Positions 49,467 to 59,220 are shown, counted from the stretch's first letter. The stretch: DNA of 64,000 nucleotides from Comamonas sp. BIGb0124 (GCF_003752175.1 NZ_RJVF01000011.1:248001-312000), one strand, 5' to 3'. Notes: generated by a model not told the origin, from the letters alone. Program-made: numbers and translations.

Positions 49467-50132
49467 TCAGCGCTGGGCCAGCGCCAGGCGGGCCGCCAGA
49501 CCGGCGAAGACCAGCGCAGCTGCCCGGTTGAGCCAGCGCTGTGCCCGGGCCGAACGCAGCAGCCGTTCGCGCAACGCAGCGGCAAAGAACACCACCGCGC
49601 CGAACGCCAGCAGGGTCGCCAGGATGAACAGTGCGCCCAGGCAGACGATCTGCAGGGCGACGGGGCCCGTGCCCGGCGCGCCCGGCTGCACGAACTGCGG
49701 CAGGAATGCCAGGAAAAAGAATACCACCTTGGGGTTGGTGAGATTCATCACCACGCCCCGCCGGTACATCGGGGCCGACAGCCACGATGTCCAGCCGCGA
49801 CGCGCTGTCCCTTCGGCCGGACGGGCGACCGCATCCAGATCCTGGGCCGGGGCGTGCCAGGCGCCCCAGGCCAGGTAGAGCAGATAGGCCGAACCGGCGA
49901 TCTTGAGCAGCGTGAAGGCCAGCGCCGAGGCCGCGAACAGGGCCGCCAGGCCCAGTGCCACCGCCGAGGTATGCACCAGCAGGCCGGTGCACAGGCCGAG
50001 CACCACGCTCAGGCCGGCGCGGCGGCCCGCCGTGGCCGACTGCATCAGCACAAAGAGGTTGTCCGGTCCGGGCGTGGCGCTCAGCAGCAGCGAGGCGGTG
50101 AAAAACGCAAGAGCGGTCTGAAGGGTGATCAC
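49467..50132 (-). CDS. LysE/RhtB-family exporter (second copy type)
   Basis: The protein has 221 residues and about six transmembrane helices. The family signature is SATPGPDNLFVLMQSATAGR near residue 18, then NLTNPKVVFFFLAFLPQF. It is distinct in sequence from the exporter at 40116-40757. It is convergent with ubiA, with no clear terminator between them. Confidence 0.93.
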   Translation of the reverse strand: MITLQTALAFFTASLLLSATPGPDNLFVLMQSATAGRRAGLSVVLGLCTGLLVHTSAVALGLAALFAASALAFTLLKIAGSAYLLYLAWGAWHAPAQDLDAVARPAEGTARRGWTSWLSAPMYRRGVVMNLTNPKVVFFFLAFLPQFVQPGAPGTGPVALQIVCLGALFILATLLAFGAVVFFAAALRERLLRSARAQRWLNRAAALVFAGLAARLALAQR

Positions 50133-50195
50133 GGTCGGGGCGCTGGGCGCGATGAGGGAAGGGAAGTGCGTGTGCGCGTTTTTTGAGAGGGCGCT

Positions 50196-51413
50196 TCAGC
50201 CGTCCTTGCGTGGCGGTTCGTCGGATGGGAAACCGAGGTTTTGCTGCGTGGGCGGCGAGGCCGGTGCAGGCGGTTGGGCAGGCGGTGCCACCGGCTGGGA
50301 CGGATCGGCCGATGGCGTCGCGGCGGAGTCCGCCGGCAGGGGAGCCGCTGCAGGGACATCGCCGATGGTGGGTTCGATGCGGGCGCCGGCCGGCCGGTCG
50401 GGCGATGGCGCACCGGAGGCGGGGTCGATGGCGTGGGATGCCGTCTGCTGAGCGGCCTCGTGTTCGCGCTGCTGGGCCTGTGCGGTTTCCTCGGCCGCCC
50501 GCAGGCGGGCCGCGGTATTGAGCACATCGTCTCCGGTGCGGGTCGGCAGTTCGCCGGCCAGGCTGTCCGAAGCTTCGAGATAGATGCGGCAGAAACCCTG
50601 GATCAGGATCAGGCCCGGCACGATGCCGGCCAGCGCCGCCAGCAGGGTGCCGCCGACGATGGCGGCCAGCAGGTGGCTGCTGCCGGCGTATCCCATCATC
50701 AGGCCTGCGGGGTTGATCGACAGGGCCTGGGGCCCGAGGATGCCGGCGGACAGGCTGGCGGTGATCGACAGACCCATCATCAACACCGCGCCGACGACAA
50801 AGGACACCACCACCACGATGAGTGTGAGTACGAACTCCTGCAGGATGACCGTCAGCAGACGGCGGCGCACCACGGTCAGCAGGACCGAAACGGCCTGCAT
50901 CACGCTGGCGCCCGTCCAGATGGCGCAGGCGGTCAGCGGCACGTAGACGTAGAACAGGGCCAGCGCGGCGGCCCCCAGCAGCACGGTGGAAAGGGGCAGT
51001 ACGGCCGCGAACAGCAGCGGGCCCAGCAGGGGAATCTTGCACAGCACCAGCAGCAGGGCCACCAGCGCCACCAGTGCCAACATGCCGCCGAGGGCGATCA
51101 GGGCCACGGCGAGCACGCGGTGGCTGCTGGTCAGCGCGCGGCGCACGGCCGAACGCAGCGAGGGCACCTGGCCCAGGCGGCAATCGTCCATCAGCATGAT
51201 GCCGACTGCGTTGAGACCGTAGAACAGGACCGCCAGACCGCCCAGAAGGCCGATGAAGGCCACCGGCGCCAGGCCGGACGACGCAAAGAGGCCGAAGACC
51301 AGAAGCGACAGCAGCACGGTGAGGGCCGACAGCGCCAGCGCACGCCAGTTGCCGACGGCCTTGGCCGCGTCGAGCAGCGTGGTGGTGGATGGGAGCTGTT
51401 TGGAAAACGTCAT
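50196..51413 (-). CDS. Multi-spanning membrane protein with Pro/Ala-rich tail, function unknown
   Basis: The protein has 405 residues. About six to seven hydrophobic helices lie between residues 25 and 275 (for example LALSALTVLLSLLVFGLFAS and LVVVVSFVVG-like stretches). A hydrophilic, Ala/Pro/Gln-rich cytoplasmic or periplasmic tail follows (about 290-405). There are no catalytic motifs. It loosely resembles YciC/DUF-type membrane proteins. It lies 63 bases upstream of the LysE gene on the same strand and might be co-transcribed with it. Confidence 0.8.
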   Translation of the reverse strand: MTFSKQLPSTTTLLDAAKAVGNWRALALSALTVLLSLLVFGLFASSGLAPVAFIGLLGGLAVLFYGLNAVGIMLMDDCRLGQVPSLRSAVRRALTSSHRVLAVALIALGGMLALVALVALLLVLCKIPLLGPLLFAAVLPLSTVLLGAAALALFYVYVPLTACAIWTGASVMQAVSVLLTVVRRRLLTVILQEFVLTLIVVVVSFVVGAVLMMGLSITASLSAGILGPQALSINPAGLMMGYAGSSHLLAAIVGGTLLAALAGIVPGLILIQGFCRIYLEASDSLAGELPTRTGDDVLNTAARLRAAEETAQAQQREHEAAQQTASHAIDPASGAPSPDRPAGARIEPTIGDVPAAAPLPADSAATPSADPSQPVAPPAQPPAPASPPTQQNLGFPSDEPPRKDG

Positions 51414-51607
51414 GGGCAGGTCCGGTGCACGCCACGGCCCGTGCAGGCCGAACGGATGCACGGCCCTGGCCGACGTGGATCTGCGGATCATGGTATCAAA
51501 ACATGAGTGATGGTCAATGGCGTGTGGGTGGCCGTGTCCGCTGGGTGACCCTGAATCGGTGATTTCCGCTATGGTGCGGCGGGGGCATTCGCTCTAGCCT
51601 GCCGGAC

Positions 51608-53692
51608 ATGCAAGCCGAATCCCGATCTTCTTTTTCAGCCCCTGCCGCCGGCGTCGGTGTGCAGCGTGTGCCCCGGATGCAGGCTTACCGATCCTGGCTG
51701 GCGCAGGAACGCGGACTGGCCTTCGATGCCGATTACCAGGCCCTGTGGCATTGGTCGGTGACCGAGCTCGATGCGTTCTGGCAGAGCATCTGGGACTACT
51801 TCGAACTGCAGTCGCCGACGCCGCACACGGCGGTGCTGGCCGACGACCGCATGCCGGGTGCGGTCTGGTTTCCGGGGGCGCAGGTCAACTACGCACGGCA
51901 GGTGCTGCGCCATGCCGATGCGGCACACGCGGCGGGCCAGCCGGCTCTGGTCAGCCACAACGAGCAGTCGTTGGCCGAGGGGCGGGCAGCGGCCGAGATG
52001 AGCTGGCCCGAGCTGCGCCGCCAGGTCGCCGCGCTGGCGTTGCATCTGCAGGACCAGGGGGTGGGACGCGGCGACCGGGTGGCTGCCTATCTGCCCAATG
52101 TGCCGGCTGCGGTGGTGGCGCTTCTGGCGACGGCCAGCCTGGGCGCGGTCTGGAGTGTCTGTGCGCCGGACATGGGCACGGATGCCGTGCTCGACCGGTT
52201 TCGCCAGATCGAGCCCAAGGTGCTGATCGCCTGCAACGGGGTGGTTTATGCGGGGCGGGAACACGACCGCCGCGAGAGCGTGCAGGCCCTGTGCGCCGGC
52301 CTGCCCAGCCTGCGGCACGTGCTGCTGCTCGACAACCTGCCGGGGCTGGAGCGGCCCGAGCTGGGGGTCGATCACGACCGGTTCCATTGCGCGGTGGCGC
52401 GCGACGACGCGGCTGTCGCGGCATTCGAGCCGCACTGGGTGCCGTTCGACCATCCCTTGTGGATCGTCTATTCCAGCGGCACCACCGGCCTGCCCAAGCC
52501 GCTGGTGCACGGCCATGGCGGCGTGATGCTGATGGCCTTGCCCTTGCTGGTCCTGCACAACGACGTGGGCTGCAGCTACCGGCCCGAGACGCGGGGTGAG
52601 CGCTTCTTCTGGTACAGCTCGACCGGCTGGGTGATGTGGAACTGTCAGGTCGGCGGCCTGCTCGACGGCACCACATGCTGTCTTTTCGACGGCAGTCCGG
52701 GCGGCAGCAAGGCGCAGCCGGACTGGTCCGTGCTGTGGCGTTTTGCCGAGCAGACCGGGGTGACGTTTTTCGGTGCGGGGGCTGCCTTTTATGGGCAGTG
52801 CATGAAAGCCGGCCTGGATCTGGCGACGTACGCCGGCCTGACGCGGGTGAGGGCCCTGGGCAGCACGGGTTCGCCGCTGCCGGAAGAGGTGGAGCGCTGG
52901 GGCACGGCCGGGTTCGAACGTCTTGGACGGCCGGGACTGTGGTGGGCCAACATCTCCGGTGGCACCGACTTTGCCGGCGCCTTCATCGGCGGCAACGCCG
53001 AACTGCCGCGTGTGCCGGGCGTGATGCAATGCCGGCAGCTCGGTGCGGCGGTTCAGGCCTGGAACGCGCAGGGCGAACCGGTGGTCGACGAGGTGGGTGA
53101 ACTGGTGTGCACGCGGCCGCTCCCCTCCATGCCCCTGTTTTTCTGGGGCGACAGCGGCCATGCGCGTTACCTCGCCAGCTATTTCGACACCTATCCGGGC
53201 GTCTGGCGCCACGGCGACTGGATCCGCATCACGCCGCAGGGCGGCTGCGTGATCTATGGGCGCAGCGACGCCACCATCAACCGCCATGGCCTGCGCATGG
53301 GAACCAGCGAGATCTATGCGGCCGTCGAGCGCCTGCCGCAGGTGGTGGATGCCCTGGTGGTCGACCTCGAGTACCTGGGCAAAGAGAGCTACATGCCGCT
53401 GTTCGTGGCGCTGCGCGCCGGCACGGTGCTCGACGACACGCTGGAGGCGGCCATCCGGAAGACGATCGGTGCCGCCCTGTCGCCGCGCTTCGTGCCCGAT
53501 GCGATCTTTCAGGTGCCCGAGGTGCCCCGGACATTGACGGGCAAAAAACAGGAACTGCCGATCAAGAAACTGCTGCTGGGCCAGCCGCTCGAGCGGGTGC
53601 TGAACCGGGCCACCATGGCCAATCCCGAGAGCCTGGCCTGGTTCGTCGCCTTTGCCGAGCGGCGGCAGGCCCTGCCGCAAGCGGCTGAATAG
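51608..53692 (+). CDS. aacS: Acetoacetate-CoA ligase
   Basis: This 694-residue AMP-forming ligase activates acetoacetate for ketone-body or polyhydroxybutyrate metabolism. Motifs include WFPGAQVNYA (acetoacetyl/acetyl-CoA synthetase N-terminal signature), the P-loop VYSSGTTGLPKPLVHG, SSTGWVMWNCQVGGLL and the hinge YGRSDATINRHGLRMG. The C-terminal catalytic Lys is in VPRTLTGKKQELPIKK. Length and the GTTC/DGSPGG region favour acetoacetate over acetate. Confidence 0.95.
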   Translation: MQAESRSSFSAPAAGVGVQRVPRMQAYRSWLAQERGLAFDADYQALWHWSVTELDAFWQSIWDYFELQSPTPHTAVLADDRMPGAVWFPGAQVNYARQVLRHADAAHAAGQPALVSHNEQSLAEGRAAAEMSWPELRRQVAALALHLQDQGVGRGDRVAAYLPNVPAAVVALLATASLGAVWSVCAPDMGTDAVLDRFRQIEPKVLIACNGVVYAGREHDRRESVQALCAGLPSLRHVLLLDNLPGLERPELGVDHDRFHCAVARDDAAVAAFEPHWVPFDHPLWIVYSSGTTGLPKPLVHGHGGVMLMALPLLVLHNDVGCSYRPETRGERFFWYSSTGWVMWNCQVGGLLDGTTCCLFDGSPGGSKAQPDWSVLWRFAEQTGVTFFGAGAAFYGQCMKAGLDLATYAGLTRVRALGSTGSPLPEEVERWGTAGFERLGRPGLWWANISGGTDFAGAFIGGNAELPRVPGVMQCRQLGAAVQAWNAQGEPVVDEVGELVCTRPLPSMPLFFWGDSGHARYLASYFDTYPGVWRHGDWIRITPQGGCVIYGRSDATINRHGLRMGTSEIYAAVERLPQVVDALVVDLEYLGKESYMPLFVALRAGTVLDDTLEAAIRKTIGAALSPRFVPDAIFQVPEVPRTLTGKKQELPIKKLLLGQPLERVLNRATMANPESLAWFVAFAERRQALPQAAE

Positions 53693-53862
53693 ACCGGGCT
53701 GGCGGCGCGCCGATCCGTGGACGGGGGCCAGGCGGACGGGCGGCCGTAGGGGTTGCGGGCAGGGTATGCTGTCGGGTGAACGCGCGCGTCCGGCCGGCAC
53801 GGCGCGGCCCGCCCGGGGCCGTGAGGTCCGGGGCGTGTGTCACGACGCACGATCTTCAAGCC

Positions 53863-54411
53863 ATGACCCTTTTTTCCCGCACGACTTCTCCACAGGCTCC
53901 GGCCCGTGTCGGCCATCGCGCGCCGGGACGGCTCACGCTGGTGCAGATGATGGTCGCCAGTACGGCACTGGCCGCGGTGGCCATGGCGGCGATGCCGGTG
54001 CATCAGAAGTACCTGCGTGAACGCCATGCCGCGCTGGCGGCGGCCGATCTGTCGGCGCTCGACGCGAGCCTGAGCGATTACCTGCTGCGCAACGAAGGGG
54101 CAGGGCCGGCGCTCGACCAGTCGGTGCTGCCGGTGCCGTCGCCCGTGGTGTCGGTCGCCTTGCCGACCGGCACGGTGACGACCACGGTCTCGCTCATGCA
54201 GCAGCTCTACGCTCAGGGCTGGACGCCCAGGGCCGGCGAGTTCTACAACTACGGGGCGTCGTTCGACGCCAAGGGCTATACGCTCAGCGCCACGGGCAAG
54301 CCCGGCCAGGCCTGCCGCCTCACCCTGGTGGTGGCCGATGCCACCCAGCCGGCACCCGTGCGGACCTTCACGGCCGCCAAGGGACCGGACTGCGGTTTGA
54401 CGCGCTGGTGA
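53863..54411 (+). CDS. Orphan type IV pilin-like protein with a degenerate prepilin motif
   Basis: The protein has 182 residues. RLTLVQMMVASTALAAVAM (about 24-42) followed by a charged helix (HQKYLRERHAALAAADLSAL) mirrors the N-terminal helix of type IV pilins, but the usual Gly before the cleavage site and Glu5 are replaced (R and Q). Two C-terminal Cys (ACRLTL and DCGLTRW) could form the D-loop disulfide. It could be a minor pilin or pseudopilin, or a retained non-cleaved relative. No other pilus gene is in the window. Confidence 0.65.
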   Translation: MTLFSRTTSPQAPARVGHRAPGRLTLVQMMVASTALAAVAMAAMPVHQKYLRERHAALAAADLSALDASLSDYLLRNEGAGPALDQSVLPVPSPVVSVALPTGTVTTTVSLMQQLYAQGWTPRAGEFYNYGASFDAKGYTLSATGKPGQACRLTLVVADATQPAPVRTFTAAKGPDCGLTRW

Positions 54412-54506
54412 CCCTTCAGGGGACAGGAAGGATGCCCCCGCCCGGATCGCCGGCACGTCAGCGGCCGGTGCTGGGCAAGGCTGGCCGGAGGAAGACCGGC
54501 GCAGGC

Positions 54507-55868
54507 TCAGGGTTGGGCGAAATAGCTGCGCGACGCAGCCATGCAGAAGGGCGGCTCGTAGGTGCCGTGGTAGTTGGCGTAGTAGGTCGCGAAGGCGGGG
54601 CTGGAGGGATCGGTGGGGGCATGGCCATCCACGCCGAAGGCCGCCTGGATCATCGGGTCGACGTCGGTGGCCAGCAGGTCGACGCCGCCGGCTTTCTGCC
54701 AGGCCGAGATCAGGGGGTCCATGTGCACGGCCTTCGGCACGGTCGGATCGCCGCTGCCGCCGCACAGCATCACCCGGCTTGCGGGTTTCCATTGCAGCAG
54801 GCTGTTGGCCGCTGCGGCACGTCCCACGCCGCTTCGCGGGTTCTGCATCTCTTGCAGGAAGGCGGGCTGGATCAGCAGGGCGCGGGCTTCGTCGGGTGTG
54901 ACCGAGGGGCCGCCGGGAAGCTTGCCGGCCTTGATCAGGCCTTCGGCGTTCAGGGTGGGGTTGGGCAGCAGGTCGTCGATGCCTTCAGCGTACGGTGCCT
55001 TGAAGGCCCGGCTGGCGTCGCTGTAGAGGTCGCCATAGGTTTTCTGCCAGGCGGTGGTGACGAAGGGCATGAAGAACTGGTAGCCGGCGATGGCCTGCGG
55101 CAGCTGGAGCGCACCCGTGAGGTTGTACGGACCGGCCATGAAGGCTGCGGCGTCGACCTTGATTTCAGTGGACAGGTTGGCCTCGATCTCGCGTTGCGCG
55201 GCCATGGCGGCATGCCCACCTTGCGAGTAGCCGTTGAGCAGGACCCGTCCGGACAGCGCCGAGCCGATCTGCGGGGCTGCGTGGCGGGCCGCGCGGATGG
55301 CGTCGATCACGGTCGCGGCCTCGGAGTCGGCGTGCAGGAAGGGGTGATAGGGGTGGGCCGACTTGGCATAGCCGAGGTAGTCGGTGGCGACCACCGCATA
55401 ACCTTGCGTGGCATAGAAGCTGGCCAGCAGCAGGGTTTCGGGGTCTTGCGGATTGGCCAGGGTGCGGGTCTTGACCAGCTCGGTGCCGCGGGCGTACGCC
55501 AGCAGCGAGGCCGGCGTGCCGCAGCCCTGTCCGGTGCCGGCGGGCAGCAGCAGCACGCCCGAGGCGTTGCTGTCGGCTTCGCCCTTGACCGTGGGGGTGA
55601 GGTAGTTGAGCGACACGACCTTGACGTCGCACCGTGCGGCGCCGGTCAGGGGCAGCAGGCCCTGGCTGGTCGCGAACTGGGTGATCTGCTGGGCGCTCAG
55701 GGTGGCCAGGATTTGCGGCGGGTCGATCAGGTCGCCGCGCACGGGCCCGACGGGTGTGGGGGGCACGGGCTGGTCGGCGTCGCCGTCACCTCCGCCCCCG
55801 CATCCGGCCATCAGGATCAGGGTGACGGCCACGGCGGCCGGGGTCAGGGCGTGTTTGAAGCAGTGCAT
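54507..55868 (-). CDS. Secreted lipoprotein lipase/esterase (alpha/beta-hydrolase)
   Basis: The protein has 453 residues. The signal peptide carries a lipobox (LMAGC, about residues 19-23) followed by a Gly/Asp-rich linker, so it is probably anchored in the outer membrane. The hydrolase domain has the nucleophile Ser in NGYSQGGHAA, preceded by VVATDYLGYAKS; SGDPTVP may hold the acid. It resembles secretory lipase-family (LIP-type) proteins that cleave esters outside the cell. No chaperone gene is adjacent. Confidence 0.87.
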   Translation of the reverse strand: MHCFKHALTPAAVAVTLILMAGCGGGGDGDADQPVPPTPVGPVRGDLIDPPQILATLSAQQITQFATSQGLLPLTGAARCDVKVVSLNYLTPTVKGEADSNASGVLLLPAGTGQGCGTPASLLAYARGTELVKTRTLANPQDPETLLLASFYATQGYAVVATDYLGYAKSAHPYHPFLHADSEAATVIDAIRAARHAAPQIGSALSGRVLLNGYSQGGHAAMAAQREIEANLSTEIKVDAAAFMAGPYNLTGALQLPQAIAGYQFFMPFVTTAWQKTYGDLYSDASRAFKAPYAEGIDDLLPNPTLNAEGLIKAGKLPGGPSVTPDEARALLIQPAFLQEMQNPRSGVGRAAAANSLLQWKPASRVMLCGGSGDPTVPKAVHMDPLISAWQKAGGVDLLATDVDPMIQAAFGVDGHAPTDPSSPAFATYYANYHGTYEPPFCMAASRSYFAQP

Positions 55869-56000
55869 GTGTGTGACTTTTGAGCGGGAAAGCTCGAATG
55901 CTGATGCACTGCGAATCAAGGGAGATGCGGGTAACTTCCTATAAAAAGCAAACGATTGTCATCAATTATCAGGGGTCGGCGGATTGATCCCGGGCGCGAT

Positions 56001-56972
56001 TCACGGTGCGATGGCCTGGGCTTCGGGGCAGTGGCCGATCGCCCCGTCGAGCCAGGCGGTGAAGAGGCCGAGCGCGGCACGCGGCTCGCGCCGCTCGGGC
56101 TGCACGAGGTAATAACGGCGGTCGCCGAAGCGGTGAGCCCGGCAGGCGATGACCAGCTCGCCGCGGCGCAGTTCGGGCTCGACCAGCAGGCGCGGCACGA
56201 GGGCCGCGCCGAGGCCGTGCACCGCCGCGGCGGCGACCATCGAAAACAGTTCGTAGCGCGGGCCGGCCGTCGCCTGCGGGGTGAGCGCGGCGGGCACGCC
56301 CTGGGCCTCGAACCAGCGGCGCCAGGCATCGGGGCGGGTGCTGATCTGCAGCAAAGGCCAGTCGGCCAGTTCGTCGGGCGTCAGGGGGCCGCGCTGGTCG
56401 GCGTCGTCGGGCCGGGCCAATGCCGTGTGGGCGGCCAGCAGGGCGGGTGCGCAGACGGCGATCACGTCCTCCTGCAGCAGTGCGGTGGCCGTGACGCCGG
56501 GCCAATCCCGCACCTGCTCGGCGGTGCCCGCGTAGATGGCGGCATCGAAACCCGTGTCGCCGAACAGGAAGGGCCGGGTACGGGTCTCCATGTGGATCAC
56601 GAGTTCGGGGTGATGCTGCCGCAGTTGGGGCAGACGGGGCAGCAGCCATCGCGTGGCGAAGGTGGGCACGGTCGCCAGGCGCAGCGTGCCGCCGCTGCCC
56701 TGGCCGGTCATCACGTCCTGGGTGTCGCGCTCGATCGCATCCAGCCGCTGGCGCACCTGCCGCGCGTACTCGGTGCCGCCGGGGGTCAGCACCATGCCGT
56801 GGCGGGTGCGGCGGAACAGCAGCACGCCCAGGCTTTCCTCGAGCGCGGTGATCTGGCGCGACACGGCGCTCTGGGTGAGGGCCAGCTCCTGTGCGGCGCG
56901 GGTATAGCTTTCATGGCGCGCGGCGGCTTCGAAGCATTGCAGGGCCTGGGTCGATGGAATTTTTCGGCGCAT
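56001..56972 (-). CDS. LysR-family regulator, GcvA-like
   Basis: The protein has 323 residues. The winged helix is ALQCFEAAARHESYTRAAQ then LALTQSAVSRQITALEE, with LATVPTFATRWLLPRLPQL typical of the GcvA/AmpR subgroup. The target is unknown. A 10-bp inverted repeat lies 41 bases upstream of its start. The Nudix gene lies upstream on the same strand. Confidence 0.92.
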   Translation of the reverse strand: MRRKIPSTQALQCFEAAARHESYTRAAQELALTQSAVSRQITALEESLGVLLFRRTRHGMVLTPGGTEYARQVRQRLDAIERDTQDVMTGQGSGGTLRLATVPTFATRWLLPRLPQLRQHHPELVIHMETRTRPFLFGDTGFDAAIYAGTAEQVRDWPGVTATALLQEDVIAVCAPALLAAHTALARPDDADQRGPLTPDELADWPLLQISTRPDAWRRWFEAQGVPAALTPQATAGPRYELFSMVAAAAVHGLGAALVPRLLVEPELRRGELVIACRAHRFGDRRYYLVQPERREPRAALGLFTAWLDGAIGHCPEAQAIAP

Positions 56973-57013
56973 GTTGAAGCGCCCGCGGCAGGGCTGCGGG
57001 CCAGGTCTGGACG

Positions 57014-57049
57014 GATCGGTGCATTGTGCATGCAGAGCCTGCACCGATC
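57014..57049. promoter_or_regulatory. Perfect 10-bp inverted repeat between the Nudix and LysR genes
   Basis: GATCGGTGCA (57014-57023) and TGCACCGATC (57040-57049) flank 16 bases that themselves contain TGCATGCA. As RNA it could form a hairpin after the Nudix gene (no U-run); as DNA it could be an operator for the downstream LysR gene. Confidence 0.5.
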
Positions 57050-57066
57050 GCAGCGGCCGCGGGGCT

Positions 57067-57894
57067 TCAGGCCGTGTCGGCCTGGGCCACGCCTGCGGAC
57101 AGGGCGATGGCGACGGCGGCCTCGAGCGTGAGCTCGCCGTGGGCGACACGGTCGTCGATGGCTTGCGTGTCGTGGGCCGCAAACGCCATGACTTCGCCGT
57201 CCCGGTTGTCGGGTTGCAGGCCGGGCGGCAGCAGCCAGGCGTAGGTGTGCACGACTTCGACCATGTAGCCGTGGCTGCCCGAATCGTCGACGGGCCGGCG
57301 CACGGTGTATCGGCCGCAGGCGCGGACGTCGAGTGCCTGCTCGACGCGCACGCCGGCTTCTTCCCAGGCTTCGCGCACGGCGGCCTGGGCAGGATGTTCG
57401 CCGTCGGCGACCAGCCCGCCGGCCAGGCTGTCCCAGCGGCCCGGGTCGGTGGCCTTGTCGAGTGCCCGCTGCTGCAGCCACCAGAGGGGCTGGCCCTGGA
57501 CGGCGGCGTGGACCTGAACGGCACAGGTCGTGATGCCCAGGTTGCGGGAGACGCCGCGTTCGACGCGGCTGACGCGCTGGCCGGTGCAGTTGTCGGGAAC
57601 GGCGATGCGTTCGTCGCGCCAGCGGCCGGCGTGGCCGTTGGCGCGCAGCCAGTCGGCCAGGGTGTCGAGGGCCTCGTCCCAGGGGGCTTGCAGGTGGGCC
57701 GCTCCGCCGTGTTCGGCCAGGGGCAGCGGCGCGGCGAGCAGTTCGGCCAGCAACGGGCGGGCGATGGAGCCGATGGCGTGCGGGCCGGCGATCAGGGGCA
57801 CGCGCGGCAGCGCCGGCTCGCGGCGGGTGAGCGCCTGCATGGCCGGCCACCAGGGGCAAGCGCAAAGGAGGGAGGGCGAGGTGGGCAAAGGCAT
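57067..57894 (-). CDS. Nudix hydrolase with N-terminal DUF4743-type domain
   Basis: The protein has 275 residues. The N-terminal 120 residues (IGSIARPLLAELLAAPLPL onward) precede the Nudix domain with box GGLVADGEHPAQAAVREAWE followed by EAGV, which is complete. This layout is found in YJR142W/TPK-associated Nudix proteins proposed to act on damaged thiamine diphosphate forms. The start at 57894 gives a normal N-terminus; the longer open frame upstream is not supported. Confidence 0.88.
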   Translation of the reverse strand: MPLPTSPSLLCACPWWPAMQALTRREPALPRVPLIAGPHAIGSIARPLLAELLAAPLPLAEHGGAAHLQAPWDEALDTLADWLRANGHAGRWRDERIAVPDNCTGQRVSRVERGVSRNLGITTCAVQVHAAVQGQPLWWLQQRALDKATDPGRWDSLAGGLVADGEHPAQAAVREAWEEAGVRVEQALDVRACGRYTVRRPVDDSGSHGYMVEVVHTYAWLLPPGLQPDNRDGEVMAFAAHDTQAIDDRVAHGELTLEAAVAIALSAGVAQADTA

Positions 57895-57988
57895 GGCGAG
57901 ACGCGGAGGAAACGGATCCCGCCGCTTCGGACGGCAGGCCGTGCGGGGCCCGGATTCGGACCCATCGGCCCACATTGTCGCCGGGGCG

Positions 57989-59134
57989 TTACCAGCCGTT
58001 GAAGCGCGGCCAGCTTTCGTGCCCGCCATCGGGCCGCGACACGGTGTAGGCCGCGTGCTGTGCGCCGGTGGCGCAGGCATGGTTGGGCACGATGCGCAGG
58101 GTGCTGCCCAGAGGGAAACGGCGGGCCAGATCGGTACCGGGGTCGCCGGTCCATTGCAGCACGCCATGCTCCTGGTTGGCGTCGTTGAAGGCCAGTTGCG
58201 GGATGGCCTGACCCTGGGCATCGCAGACCAGGCCATAGCCATGGTCGTGAGCCTGCTTCTGCGTGCCGCGGTCGCGGCTCATGGCCATCCAGCCGGCGTC
58301 GGTGATGAGGCGGCCGGCCTCGGGCTGGTGGCCGATCACGGTACACAGCACCGAGAGCGCGATGTCGTCGAGCGCGCAGACGCCCACGCCGGCCATCACT
58401 AGGTCGAAAAAAACATAGACGCCGGCGCGCACCTCGGTCACGCCGTCGAGCGCACGGGCACGCAGCGCCGTCGGCGTGGAGCCGACGCTGACGACCGGGC
58501 AGGGCCAGCCTGCAGCCCGCAGTCGCTCGGCTGCCCGCACGCAGCCCGCACGTTCCTGTTCGGCCAGGGCCGCCAGTGCCGCGTCGGTGCGCAGGCCGTA
58601 GGAGCTGCCGGCGTGGGTGAGCACGCCGTGCAGTTCGGCGCCGCCCTGGGCGTCGTGTGAGAAAGCGCGGGCCACCTCGAGCAGCATGGGCGAATCGGGT
58701 GCGATGCCGCTGCGGTGCCCGTCGGTGTCGATCTCGACGAGTACCGGCAGCACCAGGCCCCGGGTGCGGCCGAAATCCGACAGGGCCCGTGCGCCTTCGG
58801 CGGACTCGACCAGCAGCGTCAGGCGCAGGCCGGCTTGGATGAGGCGGCCTGCGTGTTCGAACTTGGACGGCACGATGGCCACGGCGTAAAGGATGTCGTC
58901 CACCCCTGCGGCGAAGAACTGTTCGGCTTCCTTGAGCGTGGACACCGTGATGCCGCGTGCACCGGCTTCGAGCTGGCGCTGGACCACCTGCGGGCTCTTG
59001 CTGGTCTTGGCGTGTGGGCGAAAGGCCACGCCCAGGCTGTCCATGCGCTGCTGCATGTCGGCGATGTTGCGCATCATGCGGGCGCTGTCGAGCAGCAGGG
59101 CGGGGGTGTCGATGGGCGTGGATGGGGCGTGCAT
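57989..59134 (-). CDS. D-threonine aldolase/D-serine dehydratase-like PLP enzyme
   Basis: The protein has 381 residues of the alanine-racemase-fold (fold type III) DSD1 family. The N-terminus IDTPALLLDSARMMRNIADM is followed by the PLP-binding Lys in FRPHAKTSKSPQV. The C-terminal metal site holds LRIVPNHACATG (His and Cys ligands). It cleaves or dehydrates D-hydroxy-amino acids. It is divergent from a LysR gene 118 bases away, its likely regulator. Confidence 0.9.
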   Translation of the reverse strand: MHAPSTPIDTPALLLDSARMMRNIADMQQRMDSLGVAFRPHAKTSKSPQVVQRQLEAGARGITVSTLKEAEQFFAAGVDDILYAVAIVPSKFEHAGRLIQAGLRLTLLVESAEGARALSDFGRTRGLVLPVLVEIDTDGHRSGIAPDSPMLLEVARAFSHDAQGGAELHGVLTHAGSSYGLRTDAALAALAEQERAGCVRAAERLRAAGWPCPVVSVGSTPTALRARALDGVTEVRAGVYVFFDLVMAGVGVCALDDIALSVLCTVIGHQPEAGRLITDAGWMAMSRDRGTQKQAHDHGYGLVCDAQGQAIPQLAFNDANQEHGVLQWTGDPGTDLARRFPLGSTLRIVPNHACATGAQHAAYTVSRPDGGHESWPRFNGW

Positions 59135-59220
59135 GGCGGGTGGCAAGGGGTCTAGGGGATGGCGGGGCCGAACGGATGGCGAGGTCAGACTGTAGTGCGA
59201 AGACTGCGATTTGTGTTTAA

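Noticed and set aside
51635-53800. 721-codon open frame antisense to aacS
   Set aside because: The plus-strand frame carries all ligase motifs; the antisense product has no recognisable domain and the typical His/Arg/Gln composition of a shadow.
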